Assembly (NCBI RefSeq): GCF_017347085.1
Contig: NZ_JADPSA010000029.1
Location: 124,001 to 188,000 of the forward strand
Length of the DNA stretch: 64,000 nucleotides
Reading direction: 5' to 3'
Origin: Nesterenkonia sp. E16_10
Lineage (GTDB): Bacteria; Actinomycetota; Actinomycetes; Actinomycetales; Micrococcaceae
The notes under the pieces: model-generated
The model's input: only the letters and a program-made list of their open reading frames with translations
The model's database searches: none
Told to the model about the DNA's origin: nothing
Made by a program: the position numbers and the translations under genes
In this document: piece after piece, positions 41,179 through 50,208 of the stretch
Layout: each line of letters begins with the position of its first letter
Position numbering within the stretch: the first letter of the stretch is position 1

Positions 41179-41367
41179 GCCGCGGGACGCCTGGAGACCG
41201 GCCCGGACCGTGGGCGGGTGATCGGACGCCAGATGCACCTGTGCTACGCCAACGGTGCTGGATCCGCCCAGATGAAGCGGGCAGCGGTCACCCACGCCCT
41301 GGGGGTGGCAGGCACTTCCCGTAACCCCAACACGGTGCCTAAGCTCATCGAGCTCGCCGAGACCTGA
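41179..41367 (+). pseudogene. 3' remnant of a DUF1697-family gene
   Basis: Read in frame from just after the universal stress protein stop, this stretch ends with GPDRGRVIGRQMHLCYANG, then a LGVAGTSRNPNTVPKLIEL segment and TGA. That is the conserved C-terminal part of DUF1697 proteins (usual form GVPATTRNWNTVTKL). The usual N-terminal two thirds (about 120 residues) is missing and no start or ribosome site is present, so this is a deletion remnant, not a working gene. Confidence 0.65.
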
Positions 41368-41447
41368 CATCGGCTGCTCGGCCGTGACGTGTATGGCCCG
41401 ACCATCGATGTCGGTGAGGCCGGCCGATCCGCCACGGAGCGGGCGGC

Positions 41448-43274
41448 TCAGCTTCGCTTGGCTCGCTGGGCCGCCTTCTCGTAGAGGTTCTCGACCACGC
41501 GCTGGAAGTCACGCATGACCTCGGCGCGGCGGATCTTCAGGGAGGGTGTCAGGTGCCCGGAGTCGATGGTGAAGTCGTCCTCGAGCACGGTGAAGCTGCG
41601 GATGGACTCGGCCTTCGAGACACTCGCATTGGTCGAGTCGATGACCTGCTGCAGATGTTCCAGAACCTGAGGATGCTCGGTGAGTTCGCTCATCGGGGTC
41701 TCCGGGTCGAGTCCTTTGCTGCGCAGCCAGGCCGGCATGACATCGCCGTCCAGGGTGATCATCGCGGAGATGAAGGGTCGCCCGTCGCCGACGACCACCG
41801 CCTGGGAGACCAGCAGGTCTGCCCGGATGGAGTCCTCGAGCTGAGCGGGGGCGACGTTCTTGCCCCCGGCGGTCACCAGGATCTCCTTCTTGCGTCCAGT
41901 GATGATCAGCCGTCCCGCATCATCAAGCCGTCCCAGGTCGCCGGTATAGAACCACCCGTCGGCGGTGAAGGATTCAGCGTTCAGCTCGGGCCGGTTGTGG
42001 TAGCCGCGGAAGACGCTGCTGCCCTTGACCAGCAGCTCTCCATCGGCTTCGACGCGCACAGCGTTGCCGGGCAGCGGGATCCCGACGGTGCCGATCCGGT
42101 AGACCGAGGGGATGTTGCCGGTGACCGGCGCAGTGGTCTCGGTGAGTCCGTAGCCCTCGATGATCTGGATGCCCACGCCGTTGAAGAAGTGCCCCAGCCG
42201 CTCGCCCAGCGGAGAGCCCCCGGAGAAGGCGTGGGTGACGTTGCCGCCCATCCGGTGGCGCAGCTTCGAGTAGACCAGCTTGCTGAACACTGCGTGCTTG
42301 AGCCGCAGTCCCAGCGGGACACGGCCCTCGGCGGAGGCCCGCGACCAGTCCACGGCCACATCAGCCGCCACGGTGAAGATCCGCTTCTTCCCGTCGCCTT
42401 CGGCCTTGAGCGCCGCGGCGTTGTAGATCTTCTCGAAGACTCGCGGGACCCCGAGCAGGAACGTCGGGCGGATGATTCCGAGATCCTCGATGAGCTGCTT
42501 GATATCGGGGGTGTGTGCCACGCGACCCCCGGCGGCTACGAAGATCACCGAGATGAATCGCGCGAAGACATGCGCCATGGGAAGGAACAGCACGGTGGAG
42601 GAGCGTTTGCCGACGACGCCGTCCATGGCGGCCAAGGTCTGCAGGCTGTGGTCCACGAAGTTGCCGTGCGTCAGCTCGCAGCCTTTGGGCCGACCGGTGG
42701 CTCCGGAGGTGTAGATGATGGTGGCGAGGTCTGCGCCCACCGCCCTGGACCGGCGGTTCTCCAGATCCTGGTCCGGGACGGAGGCACCGGCCACACGGAG
42801 CTGGTCGAGGGCGGTGGACTCGATCAACAGCACTTCGGGGGGCTTTGGCAGTCCTGAATCCTGCAGGCCCTGAAGGATGGTCTCACGGTGCGAAGGCGTC
42901 TCGGCGAAGACCAGGCTGAGCTCAGAGTCCTCCGCGATCCAGGCGATCTGCGCGGCCGAGGAGGTCTCATAGACCGGTACCGAGACGGCGCCGGCGTACC
43001 AGAACGCGAAGTCCAACAGGCTCCACTCATACCGGGTGGCCGACATGATCCCGATCCGATCACCCGGCGCGACACCGCGCTGGATGAGGCCCTTGGCGAG
43101 AGCTTCCACGTCCGCGTGGAAGGCGGCGGCGGAGACCTCGGTCCATTCGCCTGACGCGTCACGGCGGGTGAAGAGGATGTTTTCGGGGTCCTCGGTCCGC
43201 TGCTGCTCCAGAAGATCGGTGGTGTTGATATCTGACGGCACATCGATCAGCGCCGATATCGCGGTTTCCTGCAC
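41448..43274 (-). CDS. long-chain acyl-CoA ligase (AMP-forming)
   Basis: A 608-residue adenylate-forming enzyme of the FadD15 type. It has the phosphate loop IIYTSGATGRPKGCELTHGN, the A5 motif GYGLTETTAPV, the ATP-contacting WFYTGDLGRLDDAGRL, and the hinge/catalytic Lys region TGRKKEILVTAGGKNVAPA. It activates fatty acids to acyl-CoA in two steps. It stands alone; the 208 bases upstream to the next gene contain nothing I can assign. Confidence 0.93.
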   Translation of the reverse strand: MQETAISALIDVPSDINTTDLLEQQRTEDPENILFTRRDASGEWTEVSAAAFHADVEALAKGLIQRGVAPGDRIGIMSATRYEWSLLDFAFWYAGAVSVPVYETSSAAQIAWIAEDSELSLVFAETPSHRETILQGLQDSGLPKPPEVLLIESTALDQLRVAGASVPDQDLENRRSRAVGADLATIIYTSGATGRPKGCELTHGNFVDHSLQTLAAMDGVVGKRSSTVLFLPMAHVFARFISVIFVAAGGRVAHTPDIKQLIEDLGIIRPTFLLGVPRVFEKIYNAAALKAEGDGKKRIFTVAADVAVDWSRASAEGRVPLGLRLKHAVFSKLVYSKLRHRMGGNVTHAFSGGSPLGERLGHFFNGVGIQIIEGYGLTETTAPVTGNIPSVYRIGTVGIPLPGNAVRVEADGELLVKGSSVFRGYHNRPELNAESFTADGWFYTGDLGRLDDAGRLIITGRKKEILVTAGGKNVAPAQLEDSIRADLLVSQAVVVGDGRPFISAMITLDGDVMPAWLRSKGLDPETPMSELTEHPQVLEHLQQVIDSTNASVSKAESIRSFTVLEDDFTIDSGHLTPSLKIRRAEVMRDFQRVVENLYEKAAQRAKRS

Positions 43275-43482
43275 GGAGTTCCTCCCGGTCTGGTGACGCG
43301 CTCTTCGGCGAGTGCTGCTGGTGATCCGGTGGCGACCACTGCCTGGGCAAGAATATCCTGCCCGCGGTGCCGGGTGTTCAGGGGCGAAATCCCGCGACCT
43401 CGTGTGAAGCGCCCGTTCGTGCTGACCTGACTGCTCTGGCCCCGGCCTGCCCGGATGCGATGTGTCGCCTCCGGCGGAGGGT

Positions 43483-43842
43483 CTAGACCGACGGGAGATC
43501 GATCTGTCTGATCGCGCCGTCCTGCAGGCGCAGCAGAACGCTGCGCGGCGCGCGACCGAGGTCGCTCTGATACCGGATGCTGAACGGCTCCTCGGCCGCC
43601 AAGGTGATCGGAAGGTTCAGCGGGTCCCGCTGGAGAGACTCAGCCAGACTGTCACCGTCGTTAAGGACGGCGACGACCGTGGCGTCGAGACTGCTGGTCA
43701 GAGTGATGATGCCAGGCTGATGCGAGGCGGTGATCCGTGCGTCCTTGCCGGCGTGCCCACGCGCAATGGCCACCACGATGGCCGCCACCGCCAATATTGC
43801 GATCGCGCCGGCAGCGAGCCCGTTGGCGGAGAGAAAGTCCAT
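43483..43842 (-). CDS. membrane-anchored protein of unknown function
   Basis: A 119-residue protein with one N-terminal membrane helix (about residues 6-28, GLAAGAIAILAVAAIVVAIA) and a soluble C-terminal part rich in beta-type sequence. I do not recognise a family. Two starts are possible: ATG 43842 (used) and GTG 43860, neither with a strong ribosome site. It lies between the acyl-CoA ligase and a divergent small gene. Confidence 0.6.
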   Translation of the reverse strand: MDFLSANGLAAGAIAILAVAAIVVAIARGHAGKDARITASHQPGIITLTSSLDATVVAVLNDGDSLAESLQRDPLNLPITLAAEEPFSIRYQSDLGRAPRSVLLRLQDGAIRQIDLPSV

Positions 43843-44049
43843 GGACCCAACCCTACTCACCTCGTCAGAAGCCGATGACGCTGGGGGAGCGGTGCAGGGC
43901 CCGATCCCCGGGCTCCAGAGCCCCCGACCCTGAAGCTTGTGGACCGAACTCGATGGCTGCGAAAAAATCCGACGCGGGGTTGAACGAAACCACGGTGAAT
44001 GACGTATCCCCTAGACCACCCCACCCGTCGACCGAGGGGACACGAGGAC

Positions 44050-44268
44050 ATGAGCACCCGAGCTGAGCTAGAGGACCAGGCCCACTTCGCCCTGATGGAC
44101 GTGAACAAGCACTGGTTGGAAGCACTCACCGCGGAACAGGCGAGGGATCGGACCGGCTCGCACTCCGCGTTCGAGGACATCATCACCGCCGCGCGCGCTG
44201 GCAAAGCTGCGCTGGAGGCCCTGGAGAGCATGGGCGAGGAGCGCCGGCGCCGAGGACACGCGGCCTGA
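44050..44268 (+). CDS. small acidic hypothetical protein
   Basis: A 72-residue, mostly helical protein (STRAELEDQAHFALMDVNK start, EERRRRGHAA end) with no membrane segment and no recognised domain. GAGG sits directly before ATG 44050; an upstream ATG (43999) is less likely. Even composition and a plausible ribosome site support it as a gene, but there is no family support. Confidence 0.5.
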   Translation: MSTRAELEDQAHFALMDVNKHWLEALTAEQARDRTGSHSAFEDIITAARAGKAALEALESMGEERRRRGHAA

Positions 44269-44363
44269 GCCCAGGCGCCATCCAACAACGCTCGGCCGCC
44301 ACCGCGCAGCTGCCTGACGGTCAGAGCGTGATGTCCCGGCCACGCCAATCTGCCCTCAGGACG

Positions 44364-44395
44364 AAAAACGGCCCTGGTCGAATGACCAGGACCGT
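44364..44395 (-). terminator. rho-independent terminator after tRNA-His
   Basis: On the minus strand the stem ACGGTCCTGGTC with GACCAGGGCCGT (12 bp, one G-U pair, 4-base loop) is followed by TTTTT. It starts five bases beyond the tRNA 3' end. This is the clearest intrinsic terminator in the window. Confidence 0.9.
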
Positions 44396-44399
44396 TCCA

Positions 44400-44476
44400 T
44401 GGGGTGAGCGACGGGGCTTGAACCCGCGACCCTCGCGACCACAACGCGATGCTCTACCAGCTGAGCTACGCCCACC
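44400..44476 (-). tRNA. tRNA-His (GTG anticodon)
   Basis: The minus strand folds as a full cloverleaf: acceptor GTGGGCG with CGCTCAC, D-arm TAGCTCAGCTGGTAGAGCA, anticodon arm CGCGTTGTGGTCGCG with anticodon GTG, and T-arm CGGGTTCAAGCCCCG in register. The extra 5' G (G-1, base 44476) opposite C73, the identity mark of tRNA-His, is present. The 3' CCA is encoded (44402-44400). Confidence 0.96.
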
Positions 44477-44581
44477 ATGTGGAGCCGAAATCGACTCCTG
44501 TGCTCGCTGCGGATCAGCCTCGAGCGGCTGAAAGCAACGCATGTCAGTCTACACAGATTCTCACCGGATCCGGAAATCGGC

Positions 44582-45115
44582 TCAGTTCTGCTTGAACACC
44601 GTCCGGCGATAGTGCCGAAGCTCCTCGATGGAGTCCTGGATATCGCCCAGCGCCCGGTGGTTGCCGGTCTTCGCCGGCGCGGCCTTCTTCGCCTCCGGGT
44701 ACCAGCGCGAGGAGAGCTCCTTGATGGTGGAGACATCGATCAGCCGGTAATGCAGGTGCTTCATCAGCTCCGGCATGGCCACCCGCAGGAACGCCTTGTC
44801 CGCGTGGATCGAGTTCCCGGCCAGCGGTGCGACCCCGGCCTCGGGGATCCAAGCCTTGACGTAGTCCAGGACCTTCTGCTCGGCGACCTGCACCGAGACC
44901 CCGTGCTTGAGATCCTCGAGCAAACCCGAGGCTGTGTGCATCTTCTGCACAATGGGCTCCATGGTCTTGAGTCGTTCGGCCGGGTCCGGGGCGATGACGA
45001 CCTGCACCCCTTCGCCGAGGACGTTCAGCTCGGCGTCGGTGACCAGTGCAGCGATCTCCACCAGGACATCGTGATCGGGGTTCAGCCCGGTCATCTCACA
45101 GTCGATCCACACCAT
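44582..45115 (-). CDS. orn: oligoribonuclease
   Basis: A 177-residue 3'-5' exonuclease of the DEDDh family that degrades di- and short oligoribonucleotides, including pGpG. Exo I is VWIDCEMTGL, Exo II is GNSIHADKAFL and Exo III is HRALGDIQDSIEEL, with VSTIKEL between. ATG 45115 gives MVWIDC; GTG codons at 45205 and 45196 would add a Ser/Thr-rich 27-30 residue leader, which relatives mostly lack. It is divergent from the glycosyltransferase operon. Confidence 0.93.
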   Translation of the reverse strand: MVWIDCEMTGLNPDHDVLVEIAALVTDAELNVLGEGVQVVIAPDPAERLKTMEPIVQKMHTASGLLEDLKHGVSVQVAEQKVLDYVKAWIPEAGVAPLAGNSIHADKAFLRVAMPELMKHLHYRLIDVSTIKELSSRWYPEAKKAAPAKTGNHRALGDIQDSIEELRHYRRTVFKQN

Positions 45116-45266
45116 CCGGCCCGCCCAGGAGCCCCCGGGGGTGACCGGGACGGTTGCGGCGGATGAGGCGTTGGTCTCAGTCTCTTGGGAAGTCACGCTG
45201 CTCACTCTACCGACCGCCCGCCCGGCGCCGGGCTGTGCGGCACCAGTGGTGATAAATTCAAGGGCG

Positions 45267-47087
45267 ATGAGCGCTGAGGCTGGAGCCGCCGAGAACAGCC
45301 CTGCACCGCGCGGTGCCGAGGGCGCCGTCGGGCTCGGCAACCCCGCCCACCCCGCCGAGGGTGCAGCTGATCGGCCCACGCAGCGCAAGCGGGACATCTG
45401 GCTGCACATCCTGCGCTCCTCCACCCGGCCCAAGAGCGTCTGGTCCCCGATGGTCGAGGGCCTGCTCGGGTCGATGCTGGTGCTGTTCGGCTCCTTCGGC
45501 GTCGGATGGCTGGTGAGCGTGTCTCCGTTGTCCCGCCAGCCGTGGATCATCATGTTCCGCACCGAGCCGGTGGGCGTGGTCCTCGCCACGATCGCGCTGA
45601 CCCTGGGCTGCTGGGTGATGCTGCGCGCCTGGCTGCGGCTGGGCCGGGTGCTGGAGCACCCCGACCCGAACCAGGCGTGGCCCAGCCGCTCGCTGCGCAC
45701 GGTCAACGCCGCCGTCGTGCTCTGGTCGCTCCCGCAGCTGGTCACGATCCCGATCTTCTCGCGTGACGTCTTCGCCTATCTCAACCAGGGGCGACTGGTC
45801 CTGGCCGGGCAGGACCCCTACACCACCGGGGTCTCGAGCTTGGCCAACTGGTTCCAGCTGGGCACCGACATCCTCTGGGCTGAATCCGAGACCCCCTATG
45901 GTCCGCTGTTCCTCTGGCTCGAGGCCGCCGTGATGCGCATCGCCGGAGACAGCCCCGACCTTGCGCTGTTCCTGTTCCGGCTCGCCTGCGTGGGCGGGGT
46001 GGTCATGATGATGATCTTCGTGCCCAAGCTGGCCCGGATCCACGGGGTCGACCCGGGCCGGGCACAGTGGATCACCCTGGCTAACCCGCTGCTGATCATC
46101 AGCTTCATCTCCAGCGCCCACAACGATGCGATCATGGTCGGCTTCGCTCTCGCCGGGGTCTACGCCGCGGCCCACAGCCGCGGAGTGCTCGCCACGCTGC
46201 TGGTCGTGGTCTCGATCGGGATCAAACCGATCACCATCGTGCTGCTGCCCTTCATCGGACTGCTCTGGGCCGGCCCGGGCGCCTCCTGGTCGCGGAAGTT
46301 CACCTACTGGTTCCTCACCGCCGGGATCGCCGGCACCGTGATGATCGGCATCGGCCTGGTGCAGGGCTACGGGTTCGGCTGGCTCGCCGTGTTGGCAGGC
46401 ACCGGCACCGGCAGCGTCTTCTGGTCCCCGATCGGGATCGCCGACGGCTGGCTGGGCACGCTGTTGCGCTCCTTCGGACTCGACAGCGGCTGGACCCTGG
46501 AGGTCTTCAAGGTGGCCGGTCGGATCCTCTCGGTGGTCGTGGTGCTGTATCTGATGTTCCGCGGCGATGAGAAGTTCATCGTCCAGCGGATGGTCTGGGC
46601 GTTCACCGCGCTGGTGGTGCTCTCCCCGATCATCCAGCCCTGGTACCTGCTGTGGCTGCTCCCGCTGTTCGCCATCACCGGGATCCGCAAGGACTGGCAG
46701 TTCAAGTGGGTGGTGTTCACCATCGTCTTCTTCCTGGCCTTCGGCGCCTCGGACCAGCTCTCGATCTACCAATTCCTGCAGCTGGACCAGGAGATGCTGG
46801 CGCTGTCGATCACCGTGTCCTGGATCTGCATCATCTGGCTGGGGCTGCTGGATCGGCAGACCCGCTGGGTGGTCTGGGACGGCTGGGGACTGCCCGCGGT
46901 CCGCTGGGAATGGCCCAGGCTGCGCGGCCGCCGCGCCGCCGAGGACGCACGTGGCGACGACGCAGCACCAGTCTCCGCAGCACCGATCAGCGCAGCACCA
47001 GTCTCCGCAGCACCGCTCACAGCCGAGCCGGCCGCCACGCCGGTCGCGCCGCCCAGGGGAGAGGAGCCCACCCCCGGTGCGCGCTAA
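45267..47087 (+). CDS. MptA/MptB-like polyprenyl-phosphomannose mannosyltransferase
   Basis: A 606-residue GT-C enzyme with about 13 membrane helices. It carries IFSRDVFAYLNQGRLVLAG with the catalytic-type Asp after the first long loop, ETPYGPLFLWLE, SSAHNDAIMVG and IIQPWYLLWLLPL. Relatives add alpha-1,6-mannose from polyprenyl phosphate in lipomannan-type lipoglycans outside the membrane. The N- and C-terminal tails are Ala/Pro-rich; a 30-base direct repeat (46962-47021) encodes SAAP repeats near the end. It overlaps the next gene by 11 bases and is diverged from orn. Confidence 0.88.
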   Translation: MSAEAGAAENSPAPRGAEGAVGLGNPAHPAEGAADRPTQRKRDIWLHILRSSTRPKSVWSPMVEGLLGSMLVLFGSFGVGWLVSVSPLSRQPWIIMFRTEPVGVVLATIALTLGCWVMLRAWLRLGRVLEHPDPNQAWPSRSLRTVNAAVVLWSLPQLVTIPIFSRDVFAYLNQGRLVLAGQDPYTTGVSSLANWFQLGTDILWAESETPYGPLFLWLEAAVMRIAGDSPDLALFLFRLACVGGVVMMMIFVPKLARIHGVDPGRAQWITLANPLLIISFISSAHNDAIMVGFALAGVYAAAHSRGVLATLLVVVSIGIKPITIVLLPFIGLLWAGPGASWSRKFTYWFLTAGIAGTVMIGIGLVQGYGFGWLAVLAGTGTGSVFWSPIGIADGWLGTLLRSFGLDSGWTLEVFKVAGRILSVVVVLYLMFRGDEKFIVQRMVWAFTALVVLSPIIQPWYLLWLLPLFAITGIRKDWQFKWVVFTIVFFLAFGASDQLSIYQFLQLDQEMLALSITVSWICIIWLGLLDRQTRWVVWDGWGLPAVRWEWPRLRGRRAAEDARGDDAAPVSAAPISAAPVSAAPLTAEPAATPVAPPRGEEPTPGAR

Positions 47088-48720
47088 CCTGGTCTCCCGC
47101 AACGCGCTGCGCGTCCGGTCCTTCCTGGGTCAATGGCCGCCGACCGCCTGGCTGATCGGCGGAGACGAGGCCGCCGCCTCGCACACCGCACGTCAGGGGC
47201 TGCTCGCCTCGATCATGATCATGCTCGGCTCCTGGGGCGTGGGCTGGCTGGCGATGACCCCGCAGTCGCTGCTCGCCGTGAACCCGCTGCTGCTGCCGCT
47301 GCGCACGACGACGGCGGGGGTGGTCACCTGCACGGTGCTGCTGGTCTTCGGCGCGCTGCTGCTCGTGCGCTCCTGGCTGCGGCTCTCCCAGCGGGTCGGG
47401 TCCTGGTCGACCCGGACGACCCCGGTGATGCGCCGCACCTTGTTCATGTGGGCCACCCCGCTGATGTTCACCCTGCCGATCTTCTCCCGCGACGTCTACT
47501 CCTACCTAGCCCAGGGCCGGGTGCTGCACGCCGGGCTGAACCCCTATGAGCACGGGGTCTCCGAGCTCCCCGGCTGGTTCATGGAGGGAGCCGATGGGCT
47601 CTGGGCCGAATCCCCGTCGCCCTACGGACCGCTGTTCCTGGTGCTCGCGCAGCTGGTCTGGTTCGTCTCCGGCGGTGTCCCGGAGATCGCCATCCTGCTC
47701 TTCCGCGGACTGGCTCTGATCGGGATGGCGCTGATGCTCTACTGCATCCCGCGGCTGGCCAGAGCCTTCGGCTCCGAGCCCTCCTGGGCGCTGTGGCTGT
47801 GCCTGCTGAACCCGATGACGCTGCTGGTGTTCCTGCCCGCGGCGCACAACGACGCGCTGATGATCGGGCTGATGCTCGCCGGCACCCTGGCCGGGCTGCG
47901 TCGAAGACGTCTGCTGTGCATCGTCCTGCTGGTCGCGGCGATCGCGGTCAAGCCCATCGCCATGGTGGTGCTGCCCTTCATCCTGCTGCTTCCGCTGCGC
48001 AGCACCGCGGCGCTGCGCCATCGATTCCGTGAATGGGCCATCGGCGGCACGGCCGCGGCCGTGCTGCTGGTGGGCTCCGGCGCGGCCCTGGGCATCGGGC
48101 TGGGCTGGGTGGCCGCGGCCCTCGGCGCCGGTGGCGCGGTGCTGCAGGCTGCACCGGTCGGACTGCTGGGCATCGGTCTGGGCGCCGGGCTGGCGGCGCT
48201 GACCGGTGTGGAGGCCGCCGTCGTCACCGAGATCTTCTACAACCTGGCGCGCGCCGCGGCCGGCGCGATGATCGCCTGGATGCTGCTGCGCCGCAACATC
48301 GGCAACCCGGTGCTCTGGGCCGGCTACGGTCTGACCCTGGTGGTGCTGACCTCCTCGATCATCCAACCCTGGTACCTGCTCTGGCTGCTGCCCTTCTACG
48401 CCGTGGTGCACATCTACCGCGGGCGTGTGCTGGTGCTGGTCACCACGGTCATCACCGTGATGGTGCTGCTCTCCATGGTCAGCCAGCTCTCGGTGGCGCA
48501 GTGGATCGATGCCGCCGTGATCCACACCATCGCGATCGCAGTGGTCACGCTGTATCTGATCTACGTGGTGTTCCTGGACCCGAACACCACCGACTTCTTC
48601 GACATGCGCCGCCGCTCCCAGCGTTGGAATGCGCAGCACGGGTGGCAGCGGCTGAGAGGATTGAGCGCGCCGCGCACCTCCTGGGCGGCCGAGGACATCT
48701 ACGAGAAGGACACCACGTGA
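47077..48720 (+). CDS. second MptA/MptB-like mannosyltransferase
   Basis: A 547-residue GT-C paralogue of the upstream protein: IFSRDVYSYLAQGRVLHAG, SPYGPLFLVLA, AAHNDALMIGL and IIQPWYLLWLLPF align with the same segments. GTG 47077 is chosen because GAGGAG lies ten bases upstream and overlap fits operon style; the open frame continues far into the previous gene. Two tandem MptA/B-like enzymes suggest different steps of one mannan chain, initiation and elongation. That division is inferred. Confidence 0.87.
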   Translation: MRANLVSRNALRVRSFLGQWPPTAWLIGGDEAAASHTARQGLLASIMIMLGSWGVGWLAMTPQSLLAVNPLLLPLRTTTAGVVTCTVLLVFGALLLVRSWLRLSQRVGSWSTRTTPVMRRTLFMWATPLMFTLPIFSRDVYSYLAQGRVLHAGLNPYEHGVSELPGWFMEGADGLWAESPSPYGPLFLVLAQLVWFVSGGVPEIAILLFRGLALIGMALMLYCIPRLARAFGSEPSWALWLCLLNPMTLLVFLPAAHNDALMIGLMLAGTLAGLRRRRLLCIVLLVAAIAVKPIAMVVLPFILLLPLRSTAALRHRFREWAIGGTAAAVLLVGSGAALGIGLGWVAAALGAGGAVLQAAPVGLLGIGLGAGLAALTGVEAAVVTEIFYNLARAAAGAMIAWMLLRRNIGNPVLWAGYGLTLVVLTSSIIQPWYLLWLLPFYAVVHIYRGRVLVLVTTVITVMVLLSMVSQLSVAQWIDAAVIHTIAIAVVTLYLIYVVFLDPNTTDFFDMRRRSQRWNAQHGWQRLRGLSAPRTSWAAEDIYEKDTT

Positions 48721-50120
48721 AGCTCCCCGGCTCCCGACTGCTCTGGCTGCTGCTGACCGCGACCACCCTGGGCGCGGCGCTCTCGGTGGTCGCCGTGCAG
48801 TGGTGCCGGATCAACGGCTGGACCGACCCTGACCAGCACATCCACATGTGCTATTCCGACTTCTCGCTGCTGTTCAGCCAGCGCGGACTCGCCGAGGGAC
48901 TGTTCCCCTTCGTCGACGACGTCCCGGCGGACCAGGTCATGGAGTATCCGGTGCTGCTGGTCATGGTGGCCGGGGTGCTGGCCCTGCTGGTCCCCGGGCA
49001 GGGCATCACCGAAGAACGGATCCTGGCGTTCTACGACCTCAACCACTTCGCGGTGGTGCTGTGCTGGCTCGGCGTGGTCCTGGCCACCGCCTACTCCACC
49101 GCCGGGCACCGCCGCAAGGACGCCCTGATGGTCGCCCTGGCTCCGGGGATCATCCTCTCGCTCTCGATCAACTGGGACATGTGGGCGGTCTTCCTGGGCG
49201 CACTGGCGCTGCTGCTCTGGGGCCGGTCGCATCCGGTCTGGGCCGGAGTGCTGATCGGTCTGGGGACGGCGATGAAGCTCTACCCGCTCTTCTTCCTGGG
49301 TGCGATCCTGGTGCTGTGCCTGCGCAGCGGAAGGCTGCGCTCCTTCGCCGCGACCACGCTCGCCGCGGTGCTGACCTGGCTCGCGGTGAACCTGCCGTTC
49401 ATGCTTCTGCAGTTCGAGCAGTGGTCGACCTTCTACCGCTTCTCCTCCGAGCGCGATGTCAGCTTCTCCTCGGTCTGGCTGTTCTTCAGCTGGCTGCCGC
49501 TGGACGGAGCCGCGTTCTCGCTGCTCTCCAACGGGCTCTTCCTGCTGTGCTGCCTCGGCGTCGCCTACCTGGGCCTGGCCGCGCCGACCCGACCGCGGAT
49601 GGCGCAGCTGTGCTTCCTGATCGTCGCCAGCTTCCTGCTGCTGGGGAAGGTCTACTCCCCGCAGTTCGTGATCTGGCTGATCCCGCTGCTGGTGCTGGCC
49701 CGCCCGAAGGTCCGCGGCTACCTTCTCTGGCAGGCCGCGGAGGTCTACCACTGGGTCTCGGTGTGGATGATGAGCGCGAAGATCACCTCCGGCGGGGAAT
49801 TCGCCGGCGGCACCGAGCTCATCGACTGGGCCTACCACCTCGGGATCCTGGCCCATATGGCCACCCTGATCTATCTGATGGTCCAGGTGGTCCGCGAGAT
49901 CCTGGATCCTGAGAAGGACATCGTGCGCGTCCGGGACCGGGTCACGGCGAGCGCTTCAGCGGCCGACGACGAGGCGCGCAGCTCCGAGGGGCTCATCGCC
50001 GAACCGCGGCCCCAGGAGCTGGGGGAGAGCGACCCGCTGGCCGGGGTCACCCGCGGGCAGCCGGAGACCTTCGCGCTGCCCGGACTTGGCCGGGCCACCT
50101 CGTGGAGGCTGCACTGGTGA
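48717..50120 (+). CDS. GT87/DUF2029-type glycosyltransferase
   Basis: A 467-residue membrane enzyme with about ten helices and the DUF2029 pattern: a first loop with acidic residues (CYSDFSLLFSQRGL, MEYPVLLVM), NWDMWAVFLGALALL, GTAMKLYPLFFLGA and KVYSPQFVIWLIPL. GT87 enzymes such as PimE transfer mannose from polyprenyl phosphate. GTG 48717 overlaps the previous stop (GTGA) after AAGGA. It is the last gene of the lipoglycan-type operon. The C-terminal 75 residues are hydrophilic and low in complexity. Confidence 0.88.
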   Translation: MKLPGSRLLWLLLTATTLGAALSVVAVQWCRINGWTDPDQHIHMCYSDFSLLFSQRGLAEGLFPFVDDVPADQVMEYPVLLVMVAGVLALLVPGQGITEERILAFYDLNHFAVVLCWLGVVLATAYSTAGHRRKDALMVALAPGIILSLSINWDMWAVFLGALALLLWGRSHPVWAGVLIGLGTAMKLYPLFFLGAILVLCLRSGRLRSFAATTLAAVLTWLAVNLPFMLLQFEQWSTFYRFSSERDVSFSSVWLFFSWLPLDGAAFSLLSNGLFLLCCLGVAYLGLAAPTRPRMAQLCFLIVASFLLLGKVYSPQFVIWLIPLLVLARPKVRGYLLWQAAEVYHWVSVWMMSAKITSGGEFAGGTELIDWAYHLGILAHMATLIYLMVQVVREILDPEKDIVRVRDRVTASASAADDEARSSEGLIAEPRPQELGESDPLAGVTRGQPETFALPGLGRATSWRLHW

Positions 50121-50208
50121 ACCGGCCTCGGAGACCACAGGTCCGCGCGGATTCCGGTGACGGAGGGCTTCCACGGATCCCACGGCTCCCACGGCCCCGG
50201 AGGCTCTG

